A stretch of 64,000 nt of DNA from positions 4,650,001 through 4,714,000 of the forward strand of contig CBDDCL010000015.1 in NCBI GenBank assembly GCA_965226245.1, written 5' to 3'. The stretch is from CBDCYS01 sp965226245. GTDB taxonomy: Bacteria; Acidobacteriota; Terriglobia; Bryobacterales; UBA6623. Both the position numbers and the translations under genes were made by a program. The notes under the pieces are model-generated. The model had not been told where the DNA came from. It worked only from the letters and a program-made list of their open reading frames with translations, and made no database searches. This document shows, piece after piece, positions 25,722 to 35,049 of the stretch (positions are counted from its first letter, which is position 1; the number at the start of each line of letters is the position of its first letter).

Positions 25722-26556
25722 AACGCAGCGCCTCGCGCCCAAGAGTTTGGACCACGGCCGTGTGGAGCACCTTGGCTTTGCCGGGTGTCGAGTTGGCGCT
25801 GGCCAGCTTGAGACCGAAGCGGCCGATGTTAATCCCGTCGCGGGCCGTGTAGCGCTCGTCGGCTGTGTGCGCGGCCTGAAGGAAGTCCGTGACGTAGTCG
25901 AGCACCTCGTCATCGGCGAACGGCAGGTTTTCCTTCAGGATGGCGCGCTCCTCGTCCCGCTCAGGGAAATCGATGACGATTTGCGGCTGCAGGCGCGAAT
26001 GAATGTACTCCGGCAACTCAAATGTGGAGGCATCGTCATTCATCGTCGTCACCATACGGAATTCCTTGTGCGCATGGATCTTGACGCCCGCGACGATCGA
26101 CTCGACATAGCGGCGATTGTCGAGCAGAGGCGCCAGCGACGCCCAGCTCCTTTCGCTCATGCGGTTTCCTTCGTCCAGGATGACGACGCCGCCCCGGATC
26201 ATGGCGGTCACCAGGGGCGAGGCCACGTAACGAAGCCGGCCTTCGCCTTCGATGACCGGAGTGACGAGCAGGTCCTCGGGCCGGGTGTCGAGGGTGGCCT
26301 GCATCATGTAGACCTCGCGTCCCAGTTTCTCGGCGGCGGCGTAGGCGAGAGTTGTCTTGCCGACACCCGGCTTGCCGAGCAGGCGCGGAGTCATCGGGAC
26401 GTCGTGCTCGTGAATGGTCAGCCAGGCGGCCTGCAGTTGCCCCATCAGTTCTTCCTGGCCCACCCAGCGAATCGGGATCTCGTCGGGATGCGCCAGGTGC
26501 AGCCGCACCCCCTCGATAACCACCGAGCGGCCGCTATCGGCAAATGGGGTCTCCAT
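25705..26556 (-). CDS. MoxR/dynein-like AAA ATPase
   Basis: A 283-aa ATPase. Walker A is LLGKPGVGKTTLAYAAAEKL (about residues 60-79), Walker B is GGVVILDEGNRM, and sensor 1 is RMVTTMNDDAS. PEYIHSRLQPQIVIDFPERD supplies the arginine-finger region. It begins METPFADSGRSVVIEGVRLH. It resembles AAA_5/MoxR proteins that remodel a partner. It sits first in a two-gene operon with the 637-aa protein, whose start lies inside this gene. No DUF58 or VWA gene accompanies it, unlike classic MoxR clusters. Upstream is a 630-bp gap. Confidence 0.87.
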   Translation of the reverse strand: METPFADSGRSVVIEGVRLHLAHPDEIPIRWVGQEELMGQLQAAWLTIHEHDVPMTPRLLGKPGVGKTTLAYAAAEKLGREVYMMQATLDTRPEDLLVTPVIEGEGRLRYVASPLVTAMIRGGVVILDEGNRMSERSWASLAPLLDNRRYVESIVAGVKIHAHKEFRMVTTMNDDASTFELPEYIHSRLQPQIVIDFPERDEERAILKENLPFADDEVLDYVTDFLQAAHTADERYTARDGINIGRFGLKLASANSTPGKAKVLHTAVVQTLGREALRYVPRG

Positions 26557-27186
26557 GACTTCATTCTATCGTGGGAGAAGGCGCCGCCCGCCATTACTTC
26601 GTTCCGCTCGCCCGCCGCGCTAGTCAGGCCGGCTGATGGTTGCCGCGGGGCCGGGCTTCCGCGGATTGCAGAAAAGCGGCCTTTTCGCGCCGGCTGCTGC
26701 CGCTTTTAGGGCGCTATGTACGTTAAAGCTCGCCTCTAGGCAGTTTGGCGTGGATTGGGGGGTGACGCGTAAGTCGTTTGATTTCAATGGACTGGAATGA
26801 AAAGTACAGTTTTCTACAGAAAATGTAAGGGTTTGGGGATTTTTTTGGTTCTTGCAGAGATCAGGTCGCCTCATCTTTTTTCGTCCATGATCGTTTCGAT
26901 TGGCCGGGCTTAGCTGTTCCCGCGATGAATGGATTCCGGGGGCCTCGCGAACTCGAACTCTAACGCGAACCCGGGCCCCGCGAGAAGATTTCAGAGTAAC
27001 ACGCCAATGCCACCCCGCCACCCTGCAAGTGGCCTTGCCGCGTGGCACACGGCTCCAGCGGTGCCGCGTTGGGCCTCCAGGCTCACCGTCAGAACAATAC
27101 CTTTCTTCGCGGGAGTTGCACCACGGGCTGCTAGTCTAGCTAGACCGCCGGCGGGGTGATCGAACGGGAAGGCAGGAAGGCCAAGC
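26557..27186. other. 630-bp intergenic region
   Basis: No gene could be supported; the frames present are arginine-rich shadows. The region contains a near-palindrome at 26805-26827 related to the one at 13872 (CAGTTTTCT...AGAAAA), followed by a TTTTTTT run at 26841-26847. A GC-rich stretch near 27040-27075 resembles other intergenic repeats. Confidence 0.4.
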
Positions 27187-27819
27187 CTACTGCCGGGCGG
27201 GAACGCCGATCACAGGCAAGGCCCGGTGGACGCGGATCTGTTCGAAGAATTCGCTTGTGCGGAGGCTGTTTGCAGGGGAACTGCTTGTCGCTCCGCCCCC
27301 GATGGTGAGATCGGCGCTCGATACCTTCTCCCGAGGCGCCCCGCGCAGCAATTGCCGGTCCCGAACGCCGATGATCGGGCGGCGCTTGTAGTCCGTTACA
27401 GTTTCGGCTCCCGTGGAGGCATCTTTCTCCACGAAGAAGACCCCCTGCCACAGGCCGATCGTCGGACCGAACACGCTGGACGTCTGGCTGTTCAGGAACA
27501 GGACCACTTTCTCGCCCTCCTGAAAGCGCGGGAAACCGGCGATGTAGAGGCGTTTGCCCTCCAGCTCTCCGCCGATCATGCGAAAGCTGTATTCCCGTCC
27601 CGCCAAGGATGCAGGGACCGCCTCCGAGACAGACAAAGTGACCTTGGAGAAAATGTAACCCGTCGCCGGGTCCTTGTCGGCGGTAATGCTGGTGACTCGC
27701 CCTGCCACGACGTGATGCGCCGAGCGGCTCAGGCGCGCGAAGTTGACTGGCAGGACGGTGGAAGCCGCGAGCGTACCGGCCAGCAGCAGAAATAGACTAA
27801 AACGTCGAATCGCCCGCAT
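27187..27819 (-). CDS. Exported protein of unknown function, partner of the matrixin gene
   Basis: A 210-aa protein with a signal peptide (MRAIRRFSLFLLLAGTLAAS). The mature part is beta-rich: HHVVAGRVTSITADKDPATG then YIFSKVTLSVSEAV, resembling small OB/beta-barrel proteins seen next to secreted matrixins. It starts 7 bp after the stop of the metalloprotease gene (27827), so both were one operon. IS1595 copy 2 upstream may now cut off its expression. The function may be export, inhibition or anchoring of the protease; this is inference. Confidence 0.7.
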   Translation of the reverse strand: MRAIRRFSLFLLLAGTLAASTVLPVNFARLSRSAHHVVAGRVTSITADKDPATGYIFSKVTLSVSEAVPASLAGREYSFRMIGGELEGKRLYIAGFPRFQEGEKVVLFLNSQTSSVFGPTIGLWQGVFFVEKDASTGAETVTDYKRRPIIGVRDRQLLRGAPREKVSSADLTIGGGATSSSPANSLRTSEFFEQIRVHRALPVIGVPARQ

Positions 27820-29262
27820 GCCGCGCTTACTCCTTCACCGAAACAAAGCCTAACTTGCTATTTTCAACCCCGCCGACGCTGAGCCGGATCGGCAGTTGCC
27901 GGAAAAGCCCTGTTGGAATTTCGAGGTCCGCCTGGGCCAGCCCGGCGAAACCCGGCGTAAGACCCATAAAGAAAACCTTCGCATCGAGCCCGCCGACCTC
28001 GGCTCCCGGTTCGCCCACGACATGCGAAAGCGGGCTGAACGGCGCTGGGCGGCCACTAGCGACCGGCGGGTCCACCGGTCCCTGCCCCGAGAAAAAGACG
28101 CTGACCTTGCTTCCCTGCGCGGCCGGATTGGCCGGCGTATTCAGCGTAAAGTCCGAGTTCAAGACCACCGCCTGGTCATTCTCGAGCAGAAACAGCTCCG
28201 GCGCCGCCTCCGAGAAATCGATCGGGATCGAGTCCGTCAGCCCAACCCCGCTGCGGACGATAAATCCGCCGCGTCCGGTGGCGATTCCATAGGGCACCTG
28301 TCCGTTGATCTGGTTCGGCGACACGAACAGCAGCGCAGCCTCGACCGCGTTAACCAGCACTTTCGTTCCGCCTAAAGTCGTCGGAAGCGGGAAGGCGCCG
28401 GCCTGATCCGTCGATGCGCTCAGCCGTTCCCCGAACAGCGTAAACAAGGACCCTGGGGCGAGCGCTTGAGAGCTGAAGTTTGCGCCGTTGACGATGCCCC
28501 GTCGCGTCAGCTTGGGCTCGATGCCGGCCGGCGGTTTCGGCTCGATGTGAACCTCAACCTGAACAATGGCCGGCGGGCCGGGCAAACTCTGCGCGATGCT
28601 GGCCGGGTTTGGATCGATGCTGGGAGGCAGAGTGCCCGGGTCCGGCCCGGGATCTTCCAGGCTCAGGGCCACTGTCGCCGTATGGTCTCCAGGTCCGAGC
28701 CTCGATGTATCGACCTCAATCTCGATCTGGCTATCCAGCGGGAAGTTGCCTTTCGGCGGCTTCACGGTGACCCAGCTTTGGCTGGGGTCGGCAAGCCATC
28801 GGCCTCCCCGAACGCCATAGATGTGTATTTCCTGCCCAAACGGCGCGGGCAGCCCTTCGGCTGACTCGAACCGAAGGTTGGATTCGGACTCGAAAATGCG
28901 GATCGCCGGCGCCGAGCCATCCGGGTAGAGGAAGCGCGCGCCCTCGAACTCAGCCGAGGAGAGATCGCGCCGGATCTCGCCGATGTCGAAGATGGACTCC
29001 ATCACCGTCGGACCAACCACGCAGTTGTCATTGTGCCCCAGCCCGATCACATGGCCCAGCTCGTGAGCCAATACCGACGCGAAGTCGATCTGGGCGTTGC
29101 TGGGCTCGGTCCAGAACGGGATTTCGGGATTGAAAAATACGTCGGCATCGGTGATCGCTCGGAAGCGGCTCTCGTCCTCGAAAATCAGCGTCACCGCGAG
29201 AATGGTTTGGTTGGCGGCGGCGCCCAGCGGAAGAGTGGGCACCTCAGGACAATTAAATTCAA

Positions 29263-30289
29263 ATGGGGTATTTAGTTGACTCCAGTAGCCACTACATCTT
29301 GGGGGTGGGGGTGCCGGCCCTGGTGGCCTCGACCATTGTCTTATAGGGAGCAGGGTCGGCGGCGACCGCCTGCTGGAGGAGGCGATAGAAAAGTTTGCCG
29401 CGCGACCGTGAGGTCCGCCGGTTGAAGCGGAACGTGAACTCGTCCAGGTAGTAGTCCAAATACTCGTGACTGACAGCCCCCTGGTGGGTCCCCAACAGCC
29501 AGCGCTTTAGCAGAGAGGCGACACGATGGACTCTCGGCAGCAGCTTACTCGCCGATTGCCGCTTCCCGCGCAGCACGGTGACTTCATGGCGGTATCCTTT
29601 GTTCTCCAATCCCGCATAGCCTTCCCAGCCGTCGGTGTGCACGAGGCTGCCAGGTTGGATAGCTTCTTCGACAAAGGCTTCCAAGCTCGCCGCTGAGGCA
29701 TCCGCGATCCGACGGAGCCGGATGCGACCCATACCGCGCCCATCCTCCTCGGCAGCAACCGCAACTAACGCTTTGCCAACCATTTCGCGACCTCGGACGC
29801 CCTCTTCGACTCCGCCCACATACGTTTCGTCCACCTCCACCCGGCCGACCAGCCGATTGCGACCGGGGCGCACCATGGCGCGGCGGAACTTGTGCAGCCA
29901 GGTCCAGGCGGTTACATAGCTACCCAAACCCAAGACCCGCTGCAACTCCAGCGCGCTGGCCCCGCCTTTTTGCGTTGTCACCCACCAAGCCGCCCGGAAC
30001 CACAACGTCAAGGGCTTGCGGGTGTCCTGGAAAATCGTGCCCGCCGTCACCGAGGCCTGGTAACCGCAGTCGGCGCAGAGCAGCAGATTGCGTTTGCTGG
30101 CCCATGAGGACTGGATCCCACAGCGCGGGCACACGAACCCCTCCGGCCAGCGCAGCTTCAGCAGGTACTCCCGGCACGCCTCCTCGGTCGAGAATCGAGC
30201 TTCCAACTCGACGAGGTTTCGGGGGTAGTCCTCCTTCATGCCCCCAACCACAACATATTGTGGCTACTGGAGTCAACTAAATACCCCAT
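29263..30289 (-). mobile_element. IS1595-family element, copy 2 (1027 bp)
   Basis: Same termini as copy 1, inserted in the opposite orientation, with target duplication AAATTCAA at 29255-29262 and 30290-30297. It splits the matrixin-like gene. The upstream hairpin CCACAA-TATG-TTGTGG is present near its transposase start. Confidence 0.95.
29292..30239 (-). CDS. IS1595-family transposase, copy 2
   Basis: 315 aa, identical in translation to copy 1: zinc ribbon CPRCG/CADCG, core VEVDETYVGG and LVHTDGWEGY. Start taken at the ATG at 30239. Lies inside the metalloprotease gene, in the same orientation as it. Confidence 0.95.
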   Translation of the reverse strand: MKEDYPRNLVELEARFSTEEACREYLLKLRWPEGFVCPRCGIQSSWASKRNLLLCADCGYQASVTAGTIFQDTRKPLTLWFRAAWWVTTQKGGASALELQRVLGLGSYVTAWTWLHKFRRAMVRPGRNRLVGRVEVDETYVGGVEEGVRGREMVGKALVAVAAEEDGRGMGRIRLRRIADASAASLEAFVEEAIQPGSLVHTDGWEGYAGLENKGYRHEVTVLRGKRQSASKLLPRVHRVASLLKRWLLGTHQGAVSHEYLDYYLDEFTFRFNRRTSRSRGKLFYRLLQQAVAADPAPYKTMVEATRAGTPTPKM

Positions 30290-30861
30290 AAATTCAAAAC
30301 CGCAGGCAGCAATGGTAGTCTCGCCGTCTTCATCGTTGGGAGCTTTGTCGGTCAGGCCCACCGTGTCGAAACTCCAGGTGGAACCGGAAATGCCATTCCA
30401 CTTTTCGATGGTCTCCTGAATGACAGGGACCCAAATGCGTTCGGTTGTCAGGAACTGGCCGTTGAACTTCTCGTCGATGAGGACCCGGAAATTGGAGTCC
30501 TCCTTGGGGCCGAGCTCGTTAGGGTAGCCGACAACGGTAAAATCGCCGGGCTTGCAGGCTTCGACCGGAGGTTGCCCCGCTGTCTGAGCCCAAAGGCCCG
30601 ACGGGGAGCAAGAAGCGACGATCAGAACGGCGAAGATGAGTTGGGCTGCAAAGCCTCTGTTCGTGATACGCATACCAGGGGGACTAAACATACGCTTCCA
30701 CGCTGATCGTAGCGTTCCACGCCAGGAAAAACTCTCCGGGAATCCCTCCAGAACACCAAGAGTTTTGCCCTAGTGGCCGCCGCAACTCGCGAAAACGCTT
30801 CTCTTAAACGCTTCTCTTGAACTCTACCGAAGCTGGACCGCTTGTGTCTAGAGAGTTTTTA

Positions 30862-30964
30862 CCCTGAGCCCGCCGGCCCCTGAGCCCCCCAGCCGTGAGC
30901 CCCCCCAGCCGTGAGCCCCCCAGCCGTGAGCCCCCCAGCCGTGAGCCCCCCAGCCGTGAGCCAA
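30862..30964. repeat. 15-bp tandem repeat (about five units)
   Basis: Units beginning AGCCGTGAGCCCCCC start at 30891, 30907, 30922, 30937 and 30952; the first is one base longer. Degenerate units precede them from 30862. The unit is 15 bp, so a minus-strand frame reads repeated GSRLG, but no ribosome-binding site or homology supports a protein. Probably a minisatellite. Confidence 0.8.
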
Positions 30965-31061
30965 TGATCCGTATACCGTTAACCCCAATATTGTCCACTT
31001 AGTATCCGTATAGTCAAATCGTTTCCGATTGTGGCAGGAAATTTCAGACGGCCGGACAGAG

Positions 31062-31081
31062 CCGCGGACGGAAGTCCGCGG
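31062..31081. repeat. GGAA-tetraloop hairpin repeat, copy 3
   Basis: CCGCGGAC-GGAA-GTCCGCGG, a perfect 8-bp stem preceded by CAGAG. It has the same architecture as the hairpins at 14339 and 38074 but different stem bases, with both arms changed together, which points to a conserved structure. Confidence 0.75.
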
Positions 31082-31276
31082 ACGGGGCGTAAGAGAACAA
31101 CCGCATGCTTACGCCTCTGCAGCAAAGCTCTGTGAGGCGTTCGTTCGTTGCTGCCCGAATACAAGAGCACGTGCCATCGAACCAAAACCCTCCGCGCGGA
31201 ACTGCTAACTGAACAGTATTGCACCGTTAACCCGCAAACGCTGACCGTGAAGCCATTCGCCCTGGATCGGGCGGGT

Positions 31277-31981
31277 CTACCCGCCGTACCCGAAGTAAAG
31301 CAGTCTGACCCCCGCGAAAAATATGGGGTAGAATATTCGGCCGAACAAGTTCCAGGCGATGATCAGGCCGATCAGGCCGAAGCCCGGTTGCCGCATGAAA
31401 TCGATAAATTTCAAGGTCGCCCGCTCGCTCAGGAACAAGCCCACCGCGACGTGGCCGTCGAGCGGGGGTACGGGAAGCAGATTAAAGGACATCAGCAAAA
31501 GGTTCTGGGCGAACAGAATGCTGAGGAACGTTGCGACGGCCGCGGTAATCTCACCCGGCGCGCCGTCGACAACGCGCGTAAAACTGATGCCGCCGGGAGG
31601 AAACAAATATCCGGCGGCGATGCCGATGCGAATCGCAACCGCCGCCGCCACGGCCAGAATCAAGTTCGCGGCGGGTCCTGCCAAGGCCATCCAGGCCGCC
31701 CGCCGAGGGTAGCGTTGCTGCCAGTAGGGGTCGTAGGGGGCGCTGGCCCAGCCAATCATCCAATGCGCCAATACAAGAGAGATGATCGGCACGAAAACGG
31801 TTCCGAAAGGCTCCCGCTGAATGTGCGGCACGGGATTCAGCGTAAGCTGACCCCCGGCAGCCGCCGTGGAATCGCCTCCCCAATCGGCCACCAGTGCATG
31901 CGCGGCTTCATGGCACGTCAGCGACAGCAGAAACGCCACGTACCACATGGGGGCGATGGCCAATAGTTCTTCAGTAGACAT
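31277..31981 (-). CDS. Site-2-protease-type membrane metalloprotease (M50)
   Basis: A 234-aa integral membrane protease. The zinc motif CHEAAHALVADWGGD (HExxH) lies in the first helix (about residue 24), and the third ligand is in FNLLPVPPLDGHVAVGLF. About five hydrophobic helices surround them. S2P enzymes cut substrates within the membrane, often anti-sigma factors. The start is MSTEELLAIAPMWYVAFLLS. It has no PDZ domain, like small S2P paralogues. It is separate from the transposase remnant downstream of 32120. Confidence 0.88.
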   Translation of the reverse strand: MSTEELLAIAPMWYVAFLLSLTCHEAAHALVADWGGDSTAAAGGQLTLNPVPHIQREPFGTVFVPIISLVLAHWMIGWASAPYDPYWQQRYPRRAAWMALAGPAANLILAVAAAVAIRIGIAAGYLFPPGGISFTRVVDGAPGEITAAVATFLSILFAQNLLLMSFNLLPVPPLDGHVAVGLFLSERATLKFIDFMRQPGFGLIGLIIAWNLFGRIFYPIFFAGVRLLYFGYGG

Positions 31982-32119
31982 GGCGGTTCGAAACCGGGCG
32001 CTATGCGGTGACCCAATCCAACCCTTCGACGAGAATGCTGGGGACCGCTTGACTCGCCCGGAGCCAAATCAGTGTATCAGGCCGCGAGATCCCGAGTCTG
32101 GCGACTCTTCGCCAGTCCG

Positions 32120-32475
32120 TTAGTCTGCATTTCTCACCGAACGGCGTGACGTGGCGCGGCGCCATTCCTGGCGACATAACGTCGACACATCGCCGCAGAC
32201 TTCCGGCCCGGCTTCTTCACCGCCGGAGCGTCTTGAAAGCGGATCGGCAGCGCGCGCGCCGGCCCCCTGGCGCTCCAGCGGCAGCAGCAGCGAGGCTTGC
32301 AAAAAGCGCCCTCCCAGCATCAGATTGCAATGAAACGGCGGCGACATCGGATCGCGCTGGTAGAAGGCCTGTTCGATCGAGCGGCCGCTCTTGTGCAGAC
32401 GAGTATCATCGACGGCGACGCCGACCAGCGGCCCCGGGCACCACGCCAAAGCGCTTTCCACAATCAGCCTGGGAC
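32120..32475 (-). pseudogene. Frameshifted remnant of a DDE transposase
   Basis: The minus strand reads IVESALAWCPGPLVGVAVDD then TRLHKSGRSIEQAFYQRDP, and in the next frame RALPIRFQDAPAVKKPGRKS. These are consecutive parts of a DDE transposase (IS701/IS4-like 'VVDDTxLxK' block), joined by a frameshift near 32230-32250. Both ends are missing and no terminal repeats were seen, so this is an old fragment. Confidence 0.65.
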
Positions 32476-32499
32476 CTCTTCAAAAGTTGCGGGATACGC

Positions 32500-34425
32500 C
32501 TACTGTTCCGCCCCGCGCAAGATATCCTCGATCGTGGCGGCGGCGATCGGATGGTACCCTGCCTTCGCCTTGTCATAGATCTTCGTTGCGCGCTCGAGTC
32601 CATGCGGCGTTTTAACCAACTCTTCGTAAAGAGGCTTGAGAAACTTCCTCCTCCCTACTGTTGTCAGAAAATGCTCTAGTTCTTCGTTGGCGCTGGCAAA
32701 CTCATTGCGAACCGCAATCAAAAGCCACTGATGCAGGATCTCTGAATTCCCGCTCCGGCTGAACCCGAACTCCTCATCCAGCTCTAGGAGCCTGGCGTCG
32801 TCAAGGTTGTCAGGCAACGCCCGCAAAAAGTGAAGCCACTGTTGCGTGACCCACCCGCGGGCCGCGATGTCCCCCGCGGCGGCTTCGCCGGCTGACCAGC
32901 GGCGTGCCTGCTCCCGCACCTTCGCAAGAGCGTACGATACGGGGCGGGGAAACTCGTCCGGCAGACCGGGTTCGCTGATCCACCGAGCGATGGGCACGTG
33001 TTCGCCGATCGAGGGGTTCTCTTTCAGCAACGTTTCTTCCAAGTAATTCAGGAAGTCTTCGGTTGTGATGCTCTGAAAAGCAAAGTGGTCAAAATAGCTT
33101 CGCAAGAACGCGTCGAACGCCGGCCGGCCGGCCGCTGTTTCCAAGCTGAGCAAGAAAAGCATACCCTTGATGTAGGGTACCGTCGTGAAGCCCTCGTCGG
33201 GATCGCGCCCGCTCAGGTCGAGGTGCAGAACCTGGTCCGCGGGCTTGAGGCGCGCCAGTTCGGCTTCCAGCTCTTGGACTTCCAAAGCGGCTTCCATCAG
33301 AGCCCGCTCGCGGCCGAACACAGCTTCCTGGATACGGTTCTCCACGTATACCGTAAAGCCTTCGTTCAGCCAGAAATCGCGCCAAGTAGCGTTACTCACC
33401 AGATTCCCCGACCAGGAGTGGGCCAGCTCATGCGCTACCAGCGAAACCAGGCTCTTGTCTCCCGCCAAGATTGTCGGTGTCGCGAACGTAAGCCGCGGAT
33501 TCTCCATCCCCCCGAAGGGGAAGCTCGGCGGCAGAACCAGTAAATCGTAGCGTCCCCAGCGATAAGAACCATAGAGAGACTCCACGGCCTGCATCATGCT
33601 TTCGGTGTCTTCAAATTCGCGCGCGGCACGCTTGACAACCGCGGGCTCGGCCCAGACCCCGGTCCGCTCGCTCATCGGTTCAAAGACAAGATCACCGACT
33701 GCCAGTGCGATCAAATAGGGCGGGATTGCCTGCTCCATCACGAAGCGATGCTCTCCCCGTGGCGTCCCGCTTGGGGTCGGCGCCAGCTCGGCGCTCATCA
33801 CCGCGCGCAACTCTGGCGGCGTCCGAATCGTCGCCGTGTAAGTAACACGTACGCCGGGGCTGTCTTGCAAAGGAATCCAGCTTCGGGCGTGAATGGCCTG
33901 AGATTGGGTGAACAGAAACGGCTGAAGCTTCCCGGCGGTCTGGGGCGGATCAAGCCATTGTAGTCCCGAGGCTGCGGGACTTGTTGCGTAGTGAACACGC
34001 ACGGCGCCGGCGTCCGCAGGCACCGGGATAGAGAGCGGCGCGCCCAGAATCGGATCGCTGTTTCCCAGTTTAAAGGCAGTTTGCGAAAAGTCCCCGCGGC
34101 TGTCCCGCACCTCGACACGCCGGATCGTCAAGTCGCGGGTATCGACAACCAAGCGATTTGCGTCCGCCGCCAGCCGATCGATGGAAAGCAGCGCGGCGCC
34201 TGCCAGCGTCCTGCCCTCGAACGACACGTCGAGGTCGAGGGCGACGTGCGTAACCCGAATCTCGCCCGGGTTGGCATAGGAATGCGGATCGTTGCGAGAA
34301 TCTCCGCGGATATCGTTTTCAGCACCCATGGGGAAAGGCCTGCCGCAAGAAAAAAGGAACGCCGCGATCACCGCCAGCGCGCATGGGGACGCCGCGACCC
34401 GATGACAGCTTGCTCGCCGTGCCAA
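32500..34425 (-). CDS. M1-family aminopeptidase (leukotriene-A4-hydrolase-like), probable lipoprotein
   Basis: 641 aa from TTG 34425. The N-terminus LARRASCHRVAASPCALAVI then AAFLFSCGRP looks like a lipoprotein signal; ATG 34329 (MGAENDIRG) is an alternative cytosolic start. The peptidase domain has the exopeptidase motif FPFGGMENPRLTF and the zinc site VAHELAHSWSGNLV with the distal glutamate in FWLNEGFTVYVE. A C-terminal ARM-like helical region (PDNLDDARLLELDEEFG) is typical of LTA4H-type enzymes. It cleaves N-terminal residues from peptides; a periplasmic role is likely if the lipobox is used. It starts just beyond hpt (34478). Confidence 0.87.
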   Translation of the reverse strand: MARRASCHRVAASPCALAVIAAFLFSCGRPFPMGAENDIRGDSRNDPHSYANPGEIRVTHVALDLDVSFEGRTLAGAALLSIDRLAADANRLVVDTRDLTIRRVEVRDSRGDFSQTAFKLGNSDPILGAPLSIPVPADAGAVRVHYATSPAASGLQWLDPPQTAGKLQPFLFTQSQAIHARSWIPLQDSPGVRVTYTATIRTPPELRAVMSAELAPTPSGTPRGEHRFVMEQAIPPYLIALAVGDLVFEPMSERTGVWAEPAVVKRAAREFEDTESMMQAVESLYGSYRWGRYDLLVLPPSFPFGGMENPRLTFATPTILAGDKSLVSLVAHELAHSWSGNLVSNATWRDFWLNEGFTVYVENRIQEAVFGRERALMEAALEVQELEAELARLKPADQVLHLDLSGRDPDEGFTTVPYIKGMLFLLSLETAAGRPAFDAFLRSYFDHFAFQSITTEDFLNYLEETLLKENPSIGEHVPIARWISEPGLPDEFPRPVSYALAKVREQARRWSAGEAAAGDIAARGWVTQQWLHFLRALPDNLDDARLLELDEEFGFSRSGNSEILHQWLLIAVRNEFASANEELEHFLTTVGRRKFLKPLYEELVKTPHGLERATKIYDKAKAGYHPIAAATIEDILRGAEQ

Positions 34426-34477
34426 CCTAGCATCATAGGCGAACGAAGCGTGCCAAAAAAAACAAGGACGCAGCCCG

Positions 34478-35026
34478 TCAAGCCAGACCGTCTTCCCCCA
34501 GCACGCAAATGCCCGGCAGATTCCTATACCGCTGAGCGTAGTCGAGCCCGTAGCCAACTACAAATCGGTCGGGAATCTCGAACCCTACGTAGGCAAGCTC
34601 AACAGCCTTGATGCGGCGGCTTGGTTTGTCGAGCAGAGTCACCACTCGCAACGACCGCGGCTGGCGCTGTTGAAGCACCTGGCAGAGGTAATTCAGGGTG
34701 AGTCCGGTATCCACGATGTCCTCGACCAGCAGAACGTCCAGTCCAGAAATCTCGTGGTCCAGATCTTTGTTGATCTTCACCTCCCCCGATGTTGTTGTGG
34801 ACAAGCCGTAGCTCTTGGCGCCGAGAAAATCGACGCTCACGTCCCGCTCGATGGCGCGAATCAAATCCGCCAGGAAAACGAAGGCTCCGCTCAAGACCGC
34901 GATCAAGCGCAGATCTTCGCCGCCGGGATTCGAGGGGTAGTCGGCCGTGATCTTTCTTCCCAATTCTTTGACTCGGGCTTGCAGTTGCTGGCCCGAAATC
35001 AGCGTTTCCAGCCGCGGGTGTGCCAT
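34478..35026 (-). CDS. hpt: Hypoxanthine phosphoribosyltransferase
   Basis: A 182-aa purine-salvage enzyme that makes IMP/GMP from hypoxanthine/guanine and PRPP. The PRPP loop is LLVEDIVDTGLTLNYL. The flexible-loop region SYGLSTTTSGEVKINKDLDH and the purine-contact end KPSRRIKAVELAYVGFEIPD match the bacterial Hpt family. The start MAHPRLETLISGQQL is normal. It lies 24 bp after the pyrF stop and probably shares its transcript. Confidence 0.95.
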   Translation of the reverse strand: MAHPRLETLISGQQLQARVKELGRKITADYPSNPGGEDLRLIAVLSGAFVFLADLIRAIERDVSVDFLGAKSYGLSTTTSGEVKINKDLDHEISGLDVLLVEDIVDTGLTLNYLCQVLQQRQPRSLRVVTLLDKPSRRIKAVELAYVGFEIPDRFVVGYGLDYAQRYRNLPGICVLGEDGLA

Positions 35027-35049
35027 GCGAATTCTGCGCCGGAAACTGG

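Larger units (their letters stand above)
27827..30673 (-). pseudogene. Secreted matrixin-like metalloprotease with Solibacter C-terminal domain, split by IS1595
   Basis: The gene starts at ATG 30673 (MRITNRGFAAQLIFAVLIVA) with a signal peptide that contains a possible lipobox (VASC). IS1595 copy 2 interrupts it. Removing 29255-30289 restores the frame across ACGFEFNCPEVPTLPLG and gives ~603 aa. The zinc site is HELGHVIGLGHN (near residue 195). An all-beta BACON-like stretch (SQSWVTVKPPKGNFPLDSQ) follows, then a C-terminal domain (RRGIVNGANFSSQALAPGSL) of the TIGR03437 type known from Solibacter. It would be a secreted or lipid-anchored protease acting outside the cell. As it stands, only a 5' stub and an unled 3' part remain, so it is probably inactive. 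Confidence 0.88.
30674..31276. other. Intergenic region with tandem and hairpin repeats
   Basis: About 600 bp without a supported gene. It contains a short tandem repeat (30862-30964) and a GGAA-loop hairpin (31062-31081). A 17-bp string TAACTGAACAGTATTGC (31207-31223) also occurs, in reverse complement, at the target of IS1595 copy 3 (39927-39941 joined to 40977-40978), suggesting a shared intergenic repeat. Confidence 0.45.

Noticed and set aside
25678..26709. 343-aa plus-strand frame over the AAA ATPase
   Set aside because: Antisense of a gene with intact Walker motifs; no support.
30862..30964. Possible CRISPR array
   Set aside because: Units are 15 bp, contiguous and without spacers; no cas genes.
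30804..30998. 64-aa GSRLG-repeat protein
   Set aside because: Created by the 15-bp tandem repeat; no ribosome-binding site, no homology.
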